Assembly: GCA_963792855.1 (NCBI GenBank) | Contig: CAWBXZ010000005.1 | Location: 248,001 to 312,000, forward strand | Reading direction: 5' to 3' | DNA: 64,000 nt | Origin: SG8-40 sp963792855 | Lineage (GTDB): Bacteria; Pseudomonadota; Gammaproteobacteria; Burkholderiales; Eutrophovitaceae | Shown: in pieces, positions 44,752 through 56,700 of the stretch | Layout: every line of letters starts with the position of its first letter | Position numbering within the stretch: position 1 is the stretch's first letter | Notes under the pieces: generated by a model | Seen by the model: only the letters and a program-made list of their open reading frames with translations | Told to the model about the DNA's origin: nothing | Databases searched by the model: none | Position numbers and translations under genes: made by a program

Positions 44752-46729
44752 ATGAAGAGCGTCGTGCTTCCCACGCCCGGGTATCGTTTTTGGCTCTTAC
44801 CCGGAACGTCGTCCGTCCGAGGACACGCCGCACAGTCGTAACGCGTCGGTATTGCCGGCGTTTCTCCGCACCGATCCGGTCAAGCGCTTTGCCCGGGACG
44901 TCGCGCGCGCGCAGCAAAGACGTGAAGAAGTCTCGCGCCTGTCGCAAGCGGAAATCGCGAGCGCGCTGCTGAAGCTTCGCACCCGGATGTCGCGGGATGG
45001 ACTGGCAAATGAACTGATTGTCGAGGCTTTCGGCCTGATCTCACATCTGAGCCATAAAGCGCTGCGAATGGCCCCGTTCGACACCCAGTTACTGGCTGCC
45101 AGGATCATGCTGGAGAACCGGCTCGCGGAAATGGCTACCGGAGAAGGAAAGACGCTGGCTGCCGGTGTGTGCGCTGCGACTGCTGCCCTCGCCGGAATCC
45201 CGGTCCACGTGATGACGTCCAATGATTATCTTGTCGTACGCGACGCCGAGTTGCTTCGCCCCTTGTACGGTGCCCTCGGTTTGCGCGTCGACTTCGTAAC
45301 CCAGCAGATGCAGGCCGATCGCCGCCGCGTGGCCTACAGCGCGGATGTTACGTATTGCACGGCGAAAGAACTTGCATTCGACTATCTGCGTGACACGATG
45401 ATCCGCAAGGGAGTGCGCAGCGAACTGCACCTGAGACTGGCTCGCGGCGCATCCGGAGGGTCGCAATCGCGCGACACGGTAATGCGGGGCCTGTGCATGG
45501 CTGTTGTCGATGAGGCGGACAGCATCCTTATCGACGAGGCCCGGGTGCCGCTGATTCTTGCGCGCAAGCCGGACTCGGACGAGCGTTACGATCATCATGA
45601 GATTGCCCTGGAGATTGCCAGCAGACTTGTCGATAGTACCGATTACCGACTGAATGCCGGTGCCATGATTGCCGATTTGACCGATGGCGGCCGTAACCGG
45701 ATCGACCGCCTCGCGAGCGAATTGGGCGCAAAATGGCGTAACCGCATTCATCGCCACGAGATCGTCAGTCAGGCTTTGGCGGCGCTGCATCTTTACCAGC
45801 GCGACCGGCACTACATTGTCGAGCGTGGCATCGTTACGATCGTCGACGAGATGACGGGCCGCGTCGCTCCTGGCCGCATGTGGGCACGCGGCCTGCACCA
45901 GCTAATCGAGTGCAAGGAGAATTGCCAAACCACCGATCAGCAGGTGACATCTGCGCAAATTACTTTTCAACGTTTCTTCCAGAAGTACCTGAGCCTTGGT
46001 GGCATGAGCGGGACCATACGCGAGGCCCGCGGTGAGCTATCCGCCGTGTACGGGCTCGAAGTTGTTCAGGTGCCGTTACGGCGACCAGAGCGGCGCAGTT
46101 TGTTGCCGACAGTCATTTTTCCGGACCGTCATGCCCATTCCCGGGCAGTGGTTTCGGAGGTTCGCAAGCGGCAGCGCAAGGGCCAGCCGGTTTTGATTGG
46201 TACGGATTCCGTTGCCGAATCCGAGGTGCTATCCGCGTTGTTAAGTGAGGAGGCTGTAAGGCATACCTTGCTTAACGCGAGGCAGGACAAGACCGAAGCC
46301 GAAATCATTTCCAGCGCAGGCAGCGTCGGTAGCGTGACCGTTGCAACCAACATGGCCGGCCGCGGCACCGATATTTCCCTCAGTCCGGACGCGGTCAAGC
46401 TGGGGGGGCTGCATGTAATCTCCTGTCAGCACAACACATCACGCCGTATCGACCGCCAACTGGTAGGTCGATGCGGGCGTCAGGGTGACCCCGGCAGCGC
46501 ACAGACTTTGCTGCATCTCGAACAACCATTGTTCCAGAGGGTGCTGCCGGCATGGGTGCGTGCCCTCATATCACGCACTGAGGGATTCTCCCGGCCTCAG
46601 TGGCTGACCCGGTTTGTCGCGCGCGTGCCGCAAATCATGGAAGAACGAAGAAATCGCTCCCAACGGCGTGAAATGCTGAAACAGGATTTGAAGATCGAAC
46701 GCGACCTCGCAAGTATTGACAGACTTTGA
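44752..46729 (+). CDS. SecA-like translocation ATPase, short form (5' end frameshifted)
   Basis: About 658 residues if it starts at ATG 44752, which has an excellent GGGGAGG; the frame then needs one T removed from the T5 run at 44787-44791 to read GSYPERRPSEDTP and join the main frame (open from 44756 to 46729). Otherwise the first start is TTG 44852. SecA motor motifs are intact: EMATGEGKTLAAG (Walker A), VVDEADSILIDEARVPLI (DEAD region), TYCTAKELAFDYLRD, NMAGRGTDISL and QLVGRCGRQGDPGS. It lacks the long C-terminal scaffold/zinc region of housekeeping SecA (usually about 850-900 residues). This is a dedicated SecA paralogue, probably for the giant protein downstream. Confidence 0.85.
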
Positions 46730-46746
46730 TAGATGAACAGAGCGTT

Positions 46747-47619
46747 ATGAAACCAATAAGAATCTGCCTGGCAATTCTGGCCTGCACGTACAGCTTCAGC
46801 GCCTTTGGAGCACGGCCCCTGCTTTGCCTGATTCAACCGGAAAGCGAAGCGGAAATCGGCAGCCCGGTCGTCGGAGTGGTCGATGCCATCCTGGTCGAGC
46901 GGGGCGACAAGGTCAAAAAGGGTCAGGTGCTTGCACGGCTGCGCTCGCATGTCGAGGCGGCTTCGCTCAGTGTGGCAAAAACGCGCGCCGAGGCCGATGC
47001 AGATGTCAGGGCGGCCGAAGCAAATTACCTCTATCTGAAGCAACAGCAAAGCCGCTCCGAGGAACTGTTCGAACAGAAGTTCATCTCGGCGGCGGCGCTG
47101 GAGAAATCACGGGCAGAAACCAAGGTCGCAGAGGAAAAGTTCGCACAAGCCCAGAAACAGCTCGACGTCTGGAAGCGTGAAGTAGACCTGGCAAAAGCGC
47201 AGTTGCAACTGCGCGCAATCCGGTCCCCGTTCTCCGGGGTGATTGTCGAGCGCCATGCGTCGCTCGGCGAACGAGTCGAAGACAAGTCAATGTTCCGGGT
47301 AGCCCGTCTCGACCTGCTGCGCGTCGAGATCGTTGTCCCGGCTGCAATGTTCGGAACGATAACCAAAGGAATGGTTGCCCGGGTGACCCCGACTTTACCG
47401 AACGCGGCCCCGTTGGATGCGGAAATCGTACTTATCGATCATTTCATCGACTCGGCCAGCAACACATTTCGCGTAAGGGCCACATTACCCAATGCGGATG
47501 GAAAGATTCCACCGGGTTCGCGGTGCACTGTTGAACTGGTTGATGCGCCTTTGGCAGCGCAGAACGACGCGGAGCGCGCGCTGGCAAAGACCGGAACTGG
47601 GTCAGAAAACAAGAAATAG
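46747..47619 (+). CDS. Exported HlyD/RND-type periplasmic adaptor
   Basis: 290 residues from ATG 46747. A signal peptide ends near SAFGARP. The first lipoyl half is SPVVGVVDAILVERGDKVKKG, seen as GVVDAILVERGDKVKKG near residue 38; a coiled-coil hairpin spans about residues 60-155; the second half is IRSPFSGVIVERHASLGERV. A beta-barrel (VEIVVPAAMFGTITKG) completes the adaptor. There is no inner-membrane pump beside it, so it must work with the M50-lipoyl and GAF-adaptor proteins or with an unlinked outer-membrane channel. It starts 17 bases after the SecA-like gene. Confidence 0.85.
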   Translation: MKPIRICLAILACTYSFSAFGARPLLCLIQPESEAEIGSPVVGVVDAILVERGDKVKKGQVLARLRSHVEAASLSVAKTRAEADADVRAAEANYLYLKQQQSRSEELFEQKFISAAALEKSRAETKVAEEKFAQAQKQLDVWKREVDLAKAQLQLRAIRSPFSGVIVERHASLGERVEDKSMFRVARLDLLRVEIVVPAAMFGTITKGMVARVTPTLPNAAPLDAEIVLIDHFIDSASNTFRVRATLPNADGKIPPGSRCTVELVDAPLAAQNDAERALAKTGTGSENKK

Positions 47620-47716
47620 GCATTCGTGCAATTACGAAGTGAGCGGAAAGACGCAAGAGTTTCGCAAAAGCGGATAGAAGTGTTGATGCACCAGTTTTTC
47701 TGAAAGGGAGCTTGGG

Positions 47717-50700
47717 GTGAAGTCCTTCGAGGTGTTTTTCAAGTCGCTGAGAACGGCATTCTCGTCTGCAAGGCCAGACCGGGATCGTATGCTGGTCGAG
47801 GCGCTTGAACCGCGCATCCTGCACTCGGCGGACGTTAACCCGCTGCAAATGGTTGATCAGGGTTCCGAGACTGTTGCGGAGATCCGTTATCTCGGAAGCG
47901 ATGGGGAGTTTCAGCAACACCTCGAGACTGCCGAGCAACAACAATCTCGTTCGGTCATTTTTGTAGATACCGCGACGCCTGATTATCAGGATCTGATCGA
48001 TCAAATCGTTCTTGATTCCGATCGGCCCGATGAATTTGAAATCGTTCTCATCGACCCCGACAGCAACGGGATCGATCAAATCAGCGCTTTTTTGTTCGGT
48101 CAGAACGATTTGTCGTCGGTACACATCATCTCGCACGGCAGCGATGCAAAGGTACATCTCGGTCAGGGTGTGCTCGACGCGAACTTCATCAGCGAGCACG
48201 CGGGTCAGATCTCGCAATGGGGGGACGCATTCTCTCCAGACGCTGACTTGTTGATTTACGGCTGCGATGTGGCGGGAAGCGATGCCGGCCGCGCATTGGT
48301 CGATACGCTGGCGCGACTCACGGGCGCGGACGTCGCCGCCAGTGAAGACCTCACCGGTCATGCATTGCTCGGCGGAGACTGGGAGCTTGAATACCGCACG
48401 GGCAGTATTGAAGCTGGCATGTTGCTCGACGCATCGGGTCAGGACGCCTGGCTCAATGTGCTACCGAAACTGGATATTACCGCGCGTGAGACAGTGGATG
48501 CCGACGCAGACGGCATGATCGACCACATCAGGATCACCACGGAGCCCGCCACACTCAACGACGACTTCAGCGATCTTGCGATCACGGTTGCGGGTTACGC
48601 GCTGGATACGATCAATCCGTACGTTACCGATCTCGATGGTCTCGGCGCTAATGACGAGGTCTTCTACGTCAAGCTCCAGGAGAGTGGTAACTGGGATACT
48701 GGCGCGACTCCGGATGTCAAGGTCGTCAGCAACAGCAATCTCAAGGACGGCAAGGACGAGGTCGCGACCGATGCGCCTGGTGGCAACGGCGTCGCCGCGA
48801 CCGATGCGGCGGCACCGGTTCTGGTGTCAAGCGAGACTGTCGATGCCAACATGGATGGCTATATCAACGCTGTCCGTCTGACCTATTCAGAAGCCGTCAC
48901 GGACGCATCCGTTAATGCTGCCGATTGGGACGTTGCCGGTGTTAACGGCGAAGTTTTCTTCACGGGTGCCGTTGCGAATGATGCGATGTTCTATATTCTT
49001 TTTGACGATCAGGTGCTCAATACCGGAGCGACGCCTGATGTCACCTACACGCAGAACGCGATCGTAGATTCTGCTGGCAACCTCGCTGCTGGCGCGACGA
49101 TAACCAGCGTCGACAAGGCTGCTCCGGTATTGATGGCCGTTACCGGTTTCGATGCAGGCGCGAGCAATGTCTTCGGTGATACCGGCGACGTTCTGGAGTT
49201 CGTCTTCTCCGAGACCATTGCAGCAGTACCGACCGAAACTGACTCGGAAGCAGGTTTCGTGCTGATCGGAGTCGATGGCGACAATTTCCCCACCGAAGTT
49301 GGCGGCGACACGACCATCGAGCTTTTCACCACCAACGTCACTAACGACACACTTCGTTATACGTTCAGCGCGGGGATACGGCCAGCGGCAACCCGATTAT
49401 CTCTGGCACAACCACGGTCGATGTTAACGTGGGTGGCGTGGTCGCCGATTCCATCGAGGATCTCGCCGGTAACGACCTTCTCGATACGGCAACCGGCGCG
49501 GCACTGGCCATTCTCTGGCGGGTCGGGCCCCGTTCGCGATAACGACGCTGCTGCGGATGCCGTTGCGGAGAACGCGATCGATGGTACAATTGTCGGCATC
49601 ACGGCGTTTGCCGACGATCCGAATGTCGGTGACGATGTCACCTACTCGCTTACAGACACGGCTGGCGGGCGCTTCAAGATCGATAGCGCCACGGGAGTGG
49701 TCACTGTGGACGGTACCGGGCCCGGTCTCGATTTCGAAGGCGGCGAGCAGTCACGACATCGTTGTACGCGCGACAAGTGATGATGGCTCCACTTCCGATC
49801 GAACGTTCACTATCAACGTCAATGACATCAATGAAGCGCCGACGACTCTCACCATAGGCGCCAACGACGTCGATGAGAACGTCGTGGCCAATACGGCGAT
49901 CGGCAACTTCAACACCGCCGGCGATCCGGACACCACGCCTCAAACCTACACTTACTCGCTGGTCGCCGGTGCTGGCGACACCGACAACGCCTCGTTCACC
50001 ATTGTCGGTGACGCGCTGCAGATCAACGCCTCTCCCGACTTCGAGACCAAGGCCAGCTACGACATCCGCGTTCGCACCACCGACCAGGGCGGGTTGTTCA
50101 CCGAGCAGACCTTCACGGTTAACGTCAACGATCTGAACGAAGCGCCCACCACTCTCACCATAGGCGCCAGCGACGTCGATGAGAACGTCGTGGCCAATAC
50201 GGCGATCGGCAACTTCAACACCGCCGGCGATCCGGACACCACGCTCAAACCTACACTTACTCGCTGGTCGCCGGTGCTGGCGACACCGACAACGCCTCGT
50301 TCACCATTGTCGGTGACGCGCTGCAGATCAACGCCTCTCCCGACTTCGAGACCAAGGCCAGCTACGACATCCGCGTTCGCACCACCGACCAGGGCGGGTT
50401 GTTCACCGAGCAGACCTTCACGGTTAACGTCAACGATCTGAACGAAGCGCCCACCACTCTCACCATAGGCGCCAGCGACGTCGATGAGAACGTCGTGGCC
50501 AATACGGCGATCGGCAACTTCAACACCGCCGGCGATCCGGACACCACGCCTCAAACCTACACTTACTCGCTGGTCGCCGGTGCTGGCGACACCGACAACG
50601 CCTCGTTCACCATTGTCGGTGACGCGCTGCAGATCAACGCCTCTCCCGACTTCGAGACCAAGGCCAGCTACGACATCCGCGTTCGCACCACCGACCAGGG

Positions 50701-53700
50701 CGGGTTGTTCACCGAGCAGACCTTCACGGTTAACGTCAACGATCTGAACGAAGCGCCCACCACTCTCACCATAGGCGCCAGCGACGTCGATGAGAACGTC
50801 GTGGCCAATACGGCGATCGGCAACTTCAACACCGCCGGCGATCCGGACACCACGCCTCAAACCTACACTTACTCGCTGGTCGCCGGTGCTGGCGACACCG
50901 ACAACGCCTCGTTCACCATTGTCGGTGACGCGCTGCAGATCAACGCCTCTCCCGACTTCGAGACCAAGGCCAGCTACGACATCCGCGTTCGCACCACCGA
51001 CCAGGGCGGGTTGTTCACCGAGCAGATCTTCACCGTCAGTGTCAACGACCTGAACGAAGCCCCGACAGTGAGTCTGGCGAACTCGGTGACCGTGATGGCG
51101 CAGAACCGGGACACGAGTTCGCGGATACAGGTTGCCGATATCGTCGTTGCTGATGATGCACTGGGAGTCAACGCGTTGAGCCTGTCGGGTGCCGACGCGG
51201 CGATGTTCGAGATTGATTCCGGTGTGCTCTACCTCAAGGCGGGAGCGACACTTAGTAACGCATCCAATCCGGTGCTCGACGTGACAGTGCGAAGTTGATG
51301 ATGCGGCTTTGCCAGGGACACCGGATGACTCCGCGGCGCTCGCGATCACGGTCACGCCGGATAACGATCCTGCGTCAGTGAGTTTCGCGAATTTTGTTAC
51401 GATATTCCCGGAGAACACGGATACCACCTCGCGTGTAAAAGTGGCGGACATCGTCATTACCGATGACGGCTTCGGCACCAATGTGCTCAGTCTTGCCGGT
51501 GCCGATGCCGCGCTGTTCGAGATCGACGGTATGGAACTGTTTCTGAAGGCTGGTACCAACCTTGATTTCGAGTCAAGACCGCTGCTGGATGTATCAATCG
51601 AGGTGAATGATTCCGCCCTGGCGGCGTCACCGGCCGACTCCGGTGCGCCTTGGTGGGATGCGGACTGGCTGAATCGGAGACAGATCACATTCGATAACAG
51701 TGCGGCCGCCGGGGACTTAACCAATTTTCCGTTGCTCGTAAGACTCACAGCCAACGATATTGATTTTGACAAGATCAATGCTGGCGGAGCCGACATCCGT
51801 TTCATCGATGCCGGCGGTGCCGTGCTCGATTACGAGATAGATTCCTGGGACGATGTTGGCGAGACGGCTACCATTTGGGTGCGCGTGCCGCTGATGAACG
51901 CCGGTTCAACCAGCGATTACATCCACATGTACTACAACAACACCGGCGCGTCCGACGGGCAAAGTCCGGGTGCCGTGTGGCCGGCAGGTATTGGCGTTTA
52001 TCACATGGATGACGATCCGGGGCTTAGCGTCACCGGGGACGTCAAGGATTCGGATGCAACGCCGAACGACGGAACGTTACCTACATGGTTATCGTCATCC
52101 GATCTGGTTGCCGGCCAAATCGGAAAGGCCGTCTATCTTGATGGCGGAGGTGATTACATAGATTTCGCGTCGGTGAACGTCACCAACACATTCACCATTT
52201 CGGCATGGATCAAGCCCCATTCGAGCGCAGGCAACGGCATTCACACGATCGCAGCCAACAGTGGCCAGGGCAACTCTACGAACGGATGGCGGTTCTTTGT
52301 AAACTCCAGCGGCACCAGTGACGGCAGAATCATCTTCGAAACCGGCAATGGCTCCAGCGGCAATTCCGCCAGCACGGCGTCCGGTGTCATCAACTTCGAC
52401 CAGTGGAATCATGTTTCTGTCGTGGTCAATCGAACCACCGGGGCAGCAACGATCTATCACGACGGCGTCAACGTCACCGTTGATAGCACCATCCGGACTG
52501 ACTTCAATACGACCAGCGACTGGGAGATCGGGCGCATGGAGGGCAGCCTGGAATTCACGGGAGATATTGATGAGGCCAGGATCGATACCAGTCTTCGTAC
52601 GGCGGACGAGGTCCGAGCTGCTTATCTCTCGCAAAGCGGCGCGTTCGCATTCAGCCGTTTTGGCGGAGAAAGTGCGACCATCACCGTTACCGACGTGGAC
52701 GAAGCACCCGTTGCGGCCGACGACCCGGGCGATTTCAATACCACCATCAATTCACACGCTCCGCTGAGCTATTGGCGATTTGGGGAAAGTGCCGGTGGCA
52801 CCGCCGCGGACGGTGGCAGCGTCAGCAACGCGGCGGTTTTCAACGGGGTAACGCTGGGCCAGGCCGGTGTCGTCAACGGTGATCCGGACACCGCGGTCCA
52901 GTTCGACGGGACAGACGATTTCGTTGAAATCGCGCACGACAACGCCTACCTTATCGACGACGGGACGGTGCAGCTCTGGTTCAATGCCGATGATCTGCTG
53001 ACGAATCAGGGTCTGTTCTCGAAAGACAGTTCGGGACTGGATACGGGCGGTCACTTCACGATTCGGGTGCTGACCAGCGGCAGCGTTGAGGTTCGCCTGC
53101 AAAGTACGAGCGGGGACAACTTCCTTTACTCCGCGCCCGGCTCCGTGACCGCCGGTAACTGGCATCATGTCGCGGTGACATTCGGATCGACTGGCATGGC
53201 GTTGTTCCTCGATGGTGCGCGGGTCGATACCGATCCGTACACGGGCGGTTGGGGAACGACGTCGGGTGGCATCGGTAACTATGAACCGATTGCCATTGGC
53301 GCCAGCACTCAAACAAGCGGTGACGGTACCGTTGCACCGTTGACGGAATATTTTGGCGGGCGCATCGACGAAGTCGCGATTGTCGGCCAGGCACTCACTC
53401 CCGCACAAATCCGGGATCTGTATGCATCCACGCTGCAGCATTACACGCTAGCGGAAGATTCCTCCATCGTGGTCACCGCCTCCGAAGGCGTGTTGATTAA
53501 CGATGCGGATCCCGAAGGCAGTCCGCTGACCGCTTCACTGGTCAGCGGCCCCTCAAATGCCGCATCGTTCACGCTGAACGCGGACGGCTCATTCAACTAC
53601 ACGCCGGTTGCGAACTTTGAAGGCACGGACACGTTCACCTATTTGGCGAGTGATGGTACCTACGACTCCAATACCGCCACTGTCACAATTACGGTGACGC

Positions 53701-56700
53701 CCGTCAATGACGCCCCCACCGTGCTCACCATCACCGCCAGCGACGTCGATGAAAACGTCGCGGCCAATGCGGTGGTTGGCAACTTCAACACCGCCGGTGA
53801 TCCGGACACCACCCCGCAGACCTACACCTACACGTTGGTCGCCGGTGCCGGGGACACAGACAACGCATCGTTCACCATTGTCGGTGACGCGCTGCAGATC
53901 AACGCCTCTCCCGACTTCGAGGTGAAGTCAAGTTACGACATCCGTGTTCGCACCACCGACCAGGGTGGGCTGTTCACCGAGCAGACCTTCACCGTCAGCG
54001 TCAATGACCTGAACGAAGCGCCCACCACTCTCACCATTGGCGCCAACGACGTCGATGAGAACGTCGTGGCCAATACGGCGATTGGCAACTTCAACACCGC
54101 CGGCGATCCGGATACCACGCCTCAAACCTACACTTACTCGCTGGTCGCCGGTGCCGGGGACACAGACAACGCATCGTTCACCATTGTCGGTGACGCGCTG
54201 CAGATCAACGCCTCTCCCGACTTCGAGGCCAAGTCAAGTTACGACATCCGCGTTCGCACCACCGACCAGGGTGGGTTATTCACCGAGCAGACCTTCACGG
54301 TTAACGTCAACAATGTCAACGAGGCGCCCATTGCGGACATTACGCCTGCGAGCTATCTCGTGGTCGAGGGCGCCAACCTCGCGCTCCACGGTACCGGGCT
54401 ATCGATTGCAGACGTCGATGCGGGCGGTGGATCGATGACGGCTGTGCTCACGGTAGGAACGGGAATTCTGACCATCAATGCAGGAGCCACAGGGGCGGGA
54501 GTAGCCAATTCGGGGACCGCGGGCGTAACCATTACCGGAACGCTGACACAGATCAACAACCTGTTGGCCGGAGCGAGTGGGAGCACCGTCCTGTTCAATG
54601 CCAACAGTGAGGATCCGCCCTCGGTTACACCGCTCACGCTTAGTGTCAATGACAACGGAAACAGTGGTAGCGGCGGTCCCCAGACGGACCTGGATGTCGC
54701 GGCGATTAATATCACCCCGCAGCCCGATCGGGGGGGTCCGACGGCGACCAGTACCAGCCGCACGATTGCCTGGCAGGTCACCGATGCCAACTCCGATGGC
54801 ACCGGGGCACAAAACAGCGCGGTGGTGAACAGCACCGTGAACCTGACGGCACTGGCCGATGCGCCGGTGGTCACCGCGGGTGCCACGACGGGCTACACCG
54901 AGAACGGTGCGGCGGTGGTGATTGACAACACGGTCACGATCAGCGATGCCGATGACACCGAGATTGCCGGCGCCACGGTCACGATCGCTGCGGGCCTGAG
55001 CACAGGTGACGTGCTCGGCTTTACCAACACGGCCAACATCAGCGGTGTGTACAACGCCGGCACGGGGGTACTGACCCTGAGCGGCACGGACACGGTGGCG
55101 GCCTACCAGGCGGCACTGGCGAGTGTGACCTACAGCTCGACCTCCGAGGATCCGACGGCGACCAGTACCAGCCGCACGATTGCCTGGCAGGTCACCGATG
55201 CCAACTCCGATGGCACCGGGGCACAAAACAGCGCGGTGGTGAACAGCACCGTGAACCTGACGGCACTGGCCGATGCGCCGGTGGTCACCGCGGGTGCCAC
55301 GACGGGCTACACCGAGAACGGTGCGGCGGTGGTGATTGACAACACGGTCACGATCAGCGATGCCGATGACACCGAGATTGCCGGCGCCACGGTCACGATC
55401 GCTGCGGGCCTGAGCACAGGTGACGTGCTCGGCTTTACCAACACGGCCAACATCAGCGGTGTGTACAACGCCGGCACGGGGGTACTGACCCTGAGCGGCA
55501 CGGACACGGTGGCGGCCTACCAGGCGGCACTGGCGAGTGTGACCTACAGCTCGACCTCCGAGGATCCGACGGCGACCAGTACCAGCCGCACGATTGCCTG
55601 GCAGGTCACCGATGCCAACTCCGATGGCACCGGGGCACAAAACAGCGCGGTGGTGAACAGCACCGTGAACCTGACGGCACTGGCCGATGCGCCGGTGGTC
55701 ACCGCGGGTGCCACGACGGGCTACACCGAGAACGGTGCGGCGGTGGTGATTGACAACACGGTCACGATCAGCGATGCCGATGACACCGAGATTGCCGGCG
55801 CCACGGTCACGATCGCTGCGGGCCTGAGCACAGGTGACGTGCTCGGCTTTACCAACACGGCCAACATCAGCGGTGTGTACAACGCCGGCACGGGGGTACT
55901 GACCCTGAGCGGCACGGACACGGTGGCGGCCTACCAGGCGGCACTGGCGAGTGTGACCTACAGCTCGACCTCCGAGGATCCGACGGCGACCAGTACCAGC
56001 CGCACGATTGCCTGGCAGGTCACCGATGCCAACTCCGATGGCACCGGGGCACAAAACAGCGCGGTGGTGAACAGCACCGTGAACCTGACGGACTGTCACG
56101 ATGCGCCGGTGGTTGCTGCCACAGCCTCGGACACTGGCATTGAGGATATCAACCAGGTCTATACGCATGCGCAGATGCTCACCCTGATTGGTGCGGTGGA
56201 TGTCGATAATGCGAATTCGGAACTGATCGTGGCGATCAGCAATATCTCGAATGCCACATTGGTTATGACGGGTGGGACGGGTGAGTTCGGTACAACATTT
56301 AGCTTTACTCCCGATGCCAATTTCGTTGGCAATATGTCGTTCGACTATCAGATCAGTGACAACGCCTTGCCGGTTCCGGGGATGTCTGGGGTTGGGACCA
56401 CGACAGTAGCGCTGGGCGCTGTGAATGATTCCCCGGTGGGCAGCCCCGTCGTCCTCGGTTTGCCCACCCAGAATGAGACCATAGCCGCTGATGTGACGGG
56501 GATAAGTGATGTCGATGGTCTAGGCACCTTCAACTATCAATGGCTACGGGGAGGGGTGCCGATTGCCGGGGCTACCGGAAGCACCTACCTCATTGGCTTT
56601 GCCGACATCGGATATGTCATGAGTGTCCAGGTGACATACGTTGATGGGTTCGGGACTACGGAAGGGCCCATCGTAAGTGCGGAAACGTCGCAGGTCGCGA

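Noticed and set aside
44752..46729. Housekeeping secA
   Set aside because: The product is about 200 residues too short, lacks the C-terminal zinc region and sits in a specialised cluster.
50057..51805. Long minus-strand open frame of about 580 codons across the repeat array
   Set aside because: It is the antisense shadow of the 306-base coding repeats. A repeat whose length is a multiple of three keeps all frames periodic and open. It has no ribosome site and its product is not recognisable.
49835..56091. CRISPR-like array
   Set aside because: The repeats are 306 and 414 bases, contiguous without spacers, and encode protein modules in frame.
54399..56168. Long minus-strand open frame of about 590 codons across the 414-base array
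   Set aside because: It is a shadow of the coding repeats for the same reason; the product is Arg/Gly-rich antisense sequence.
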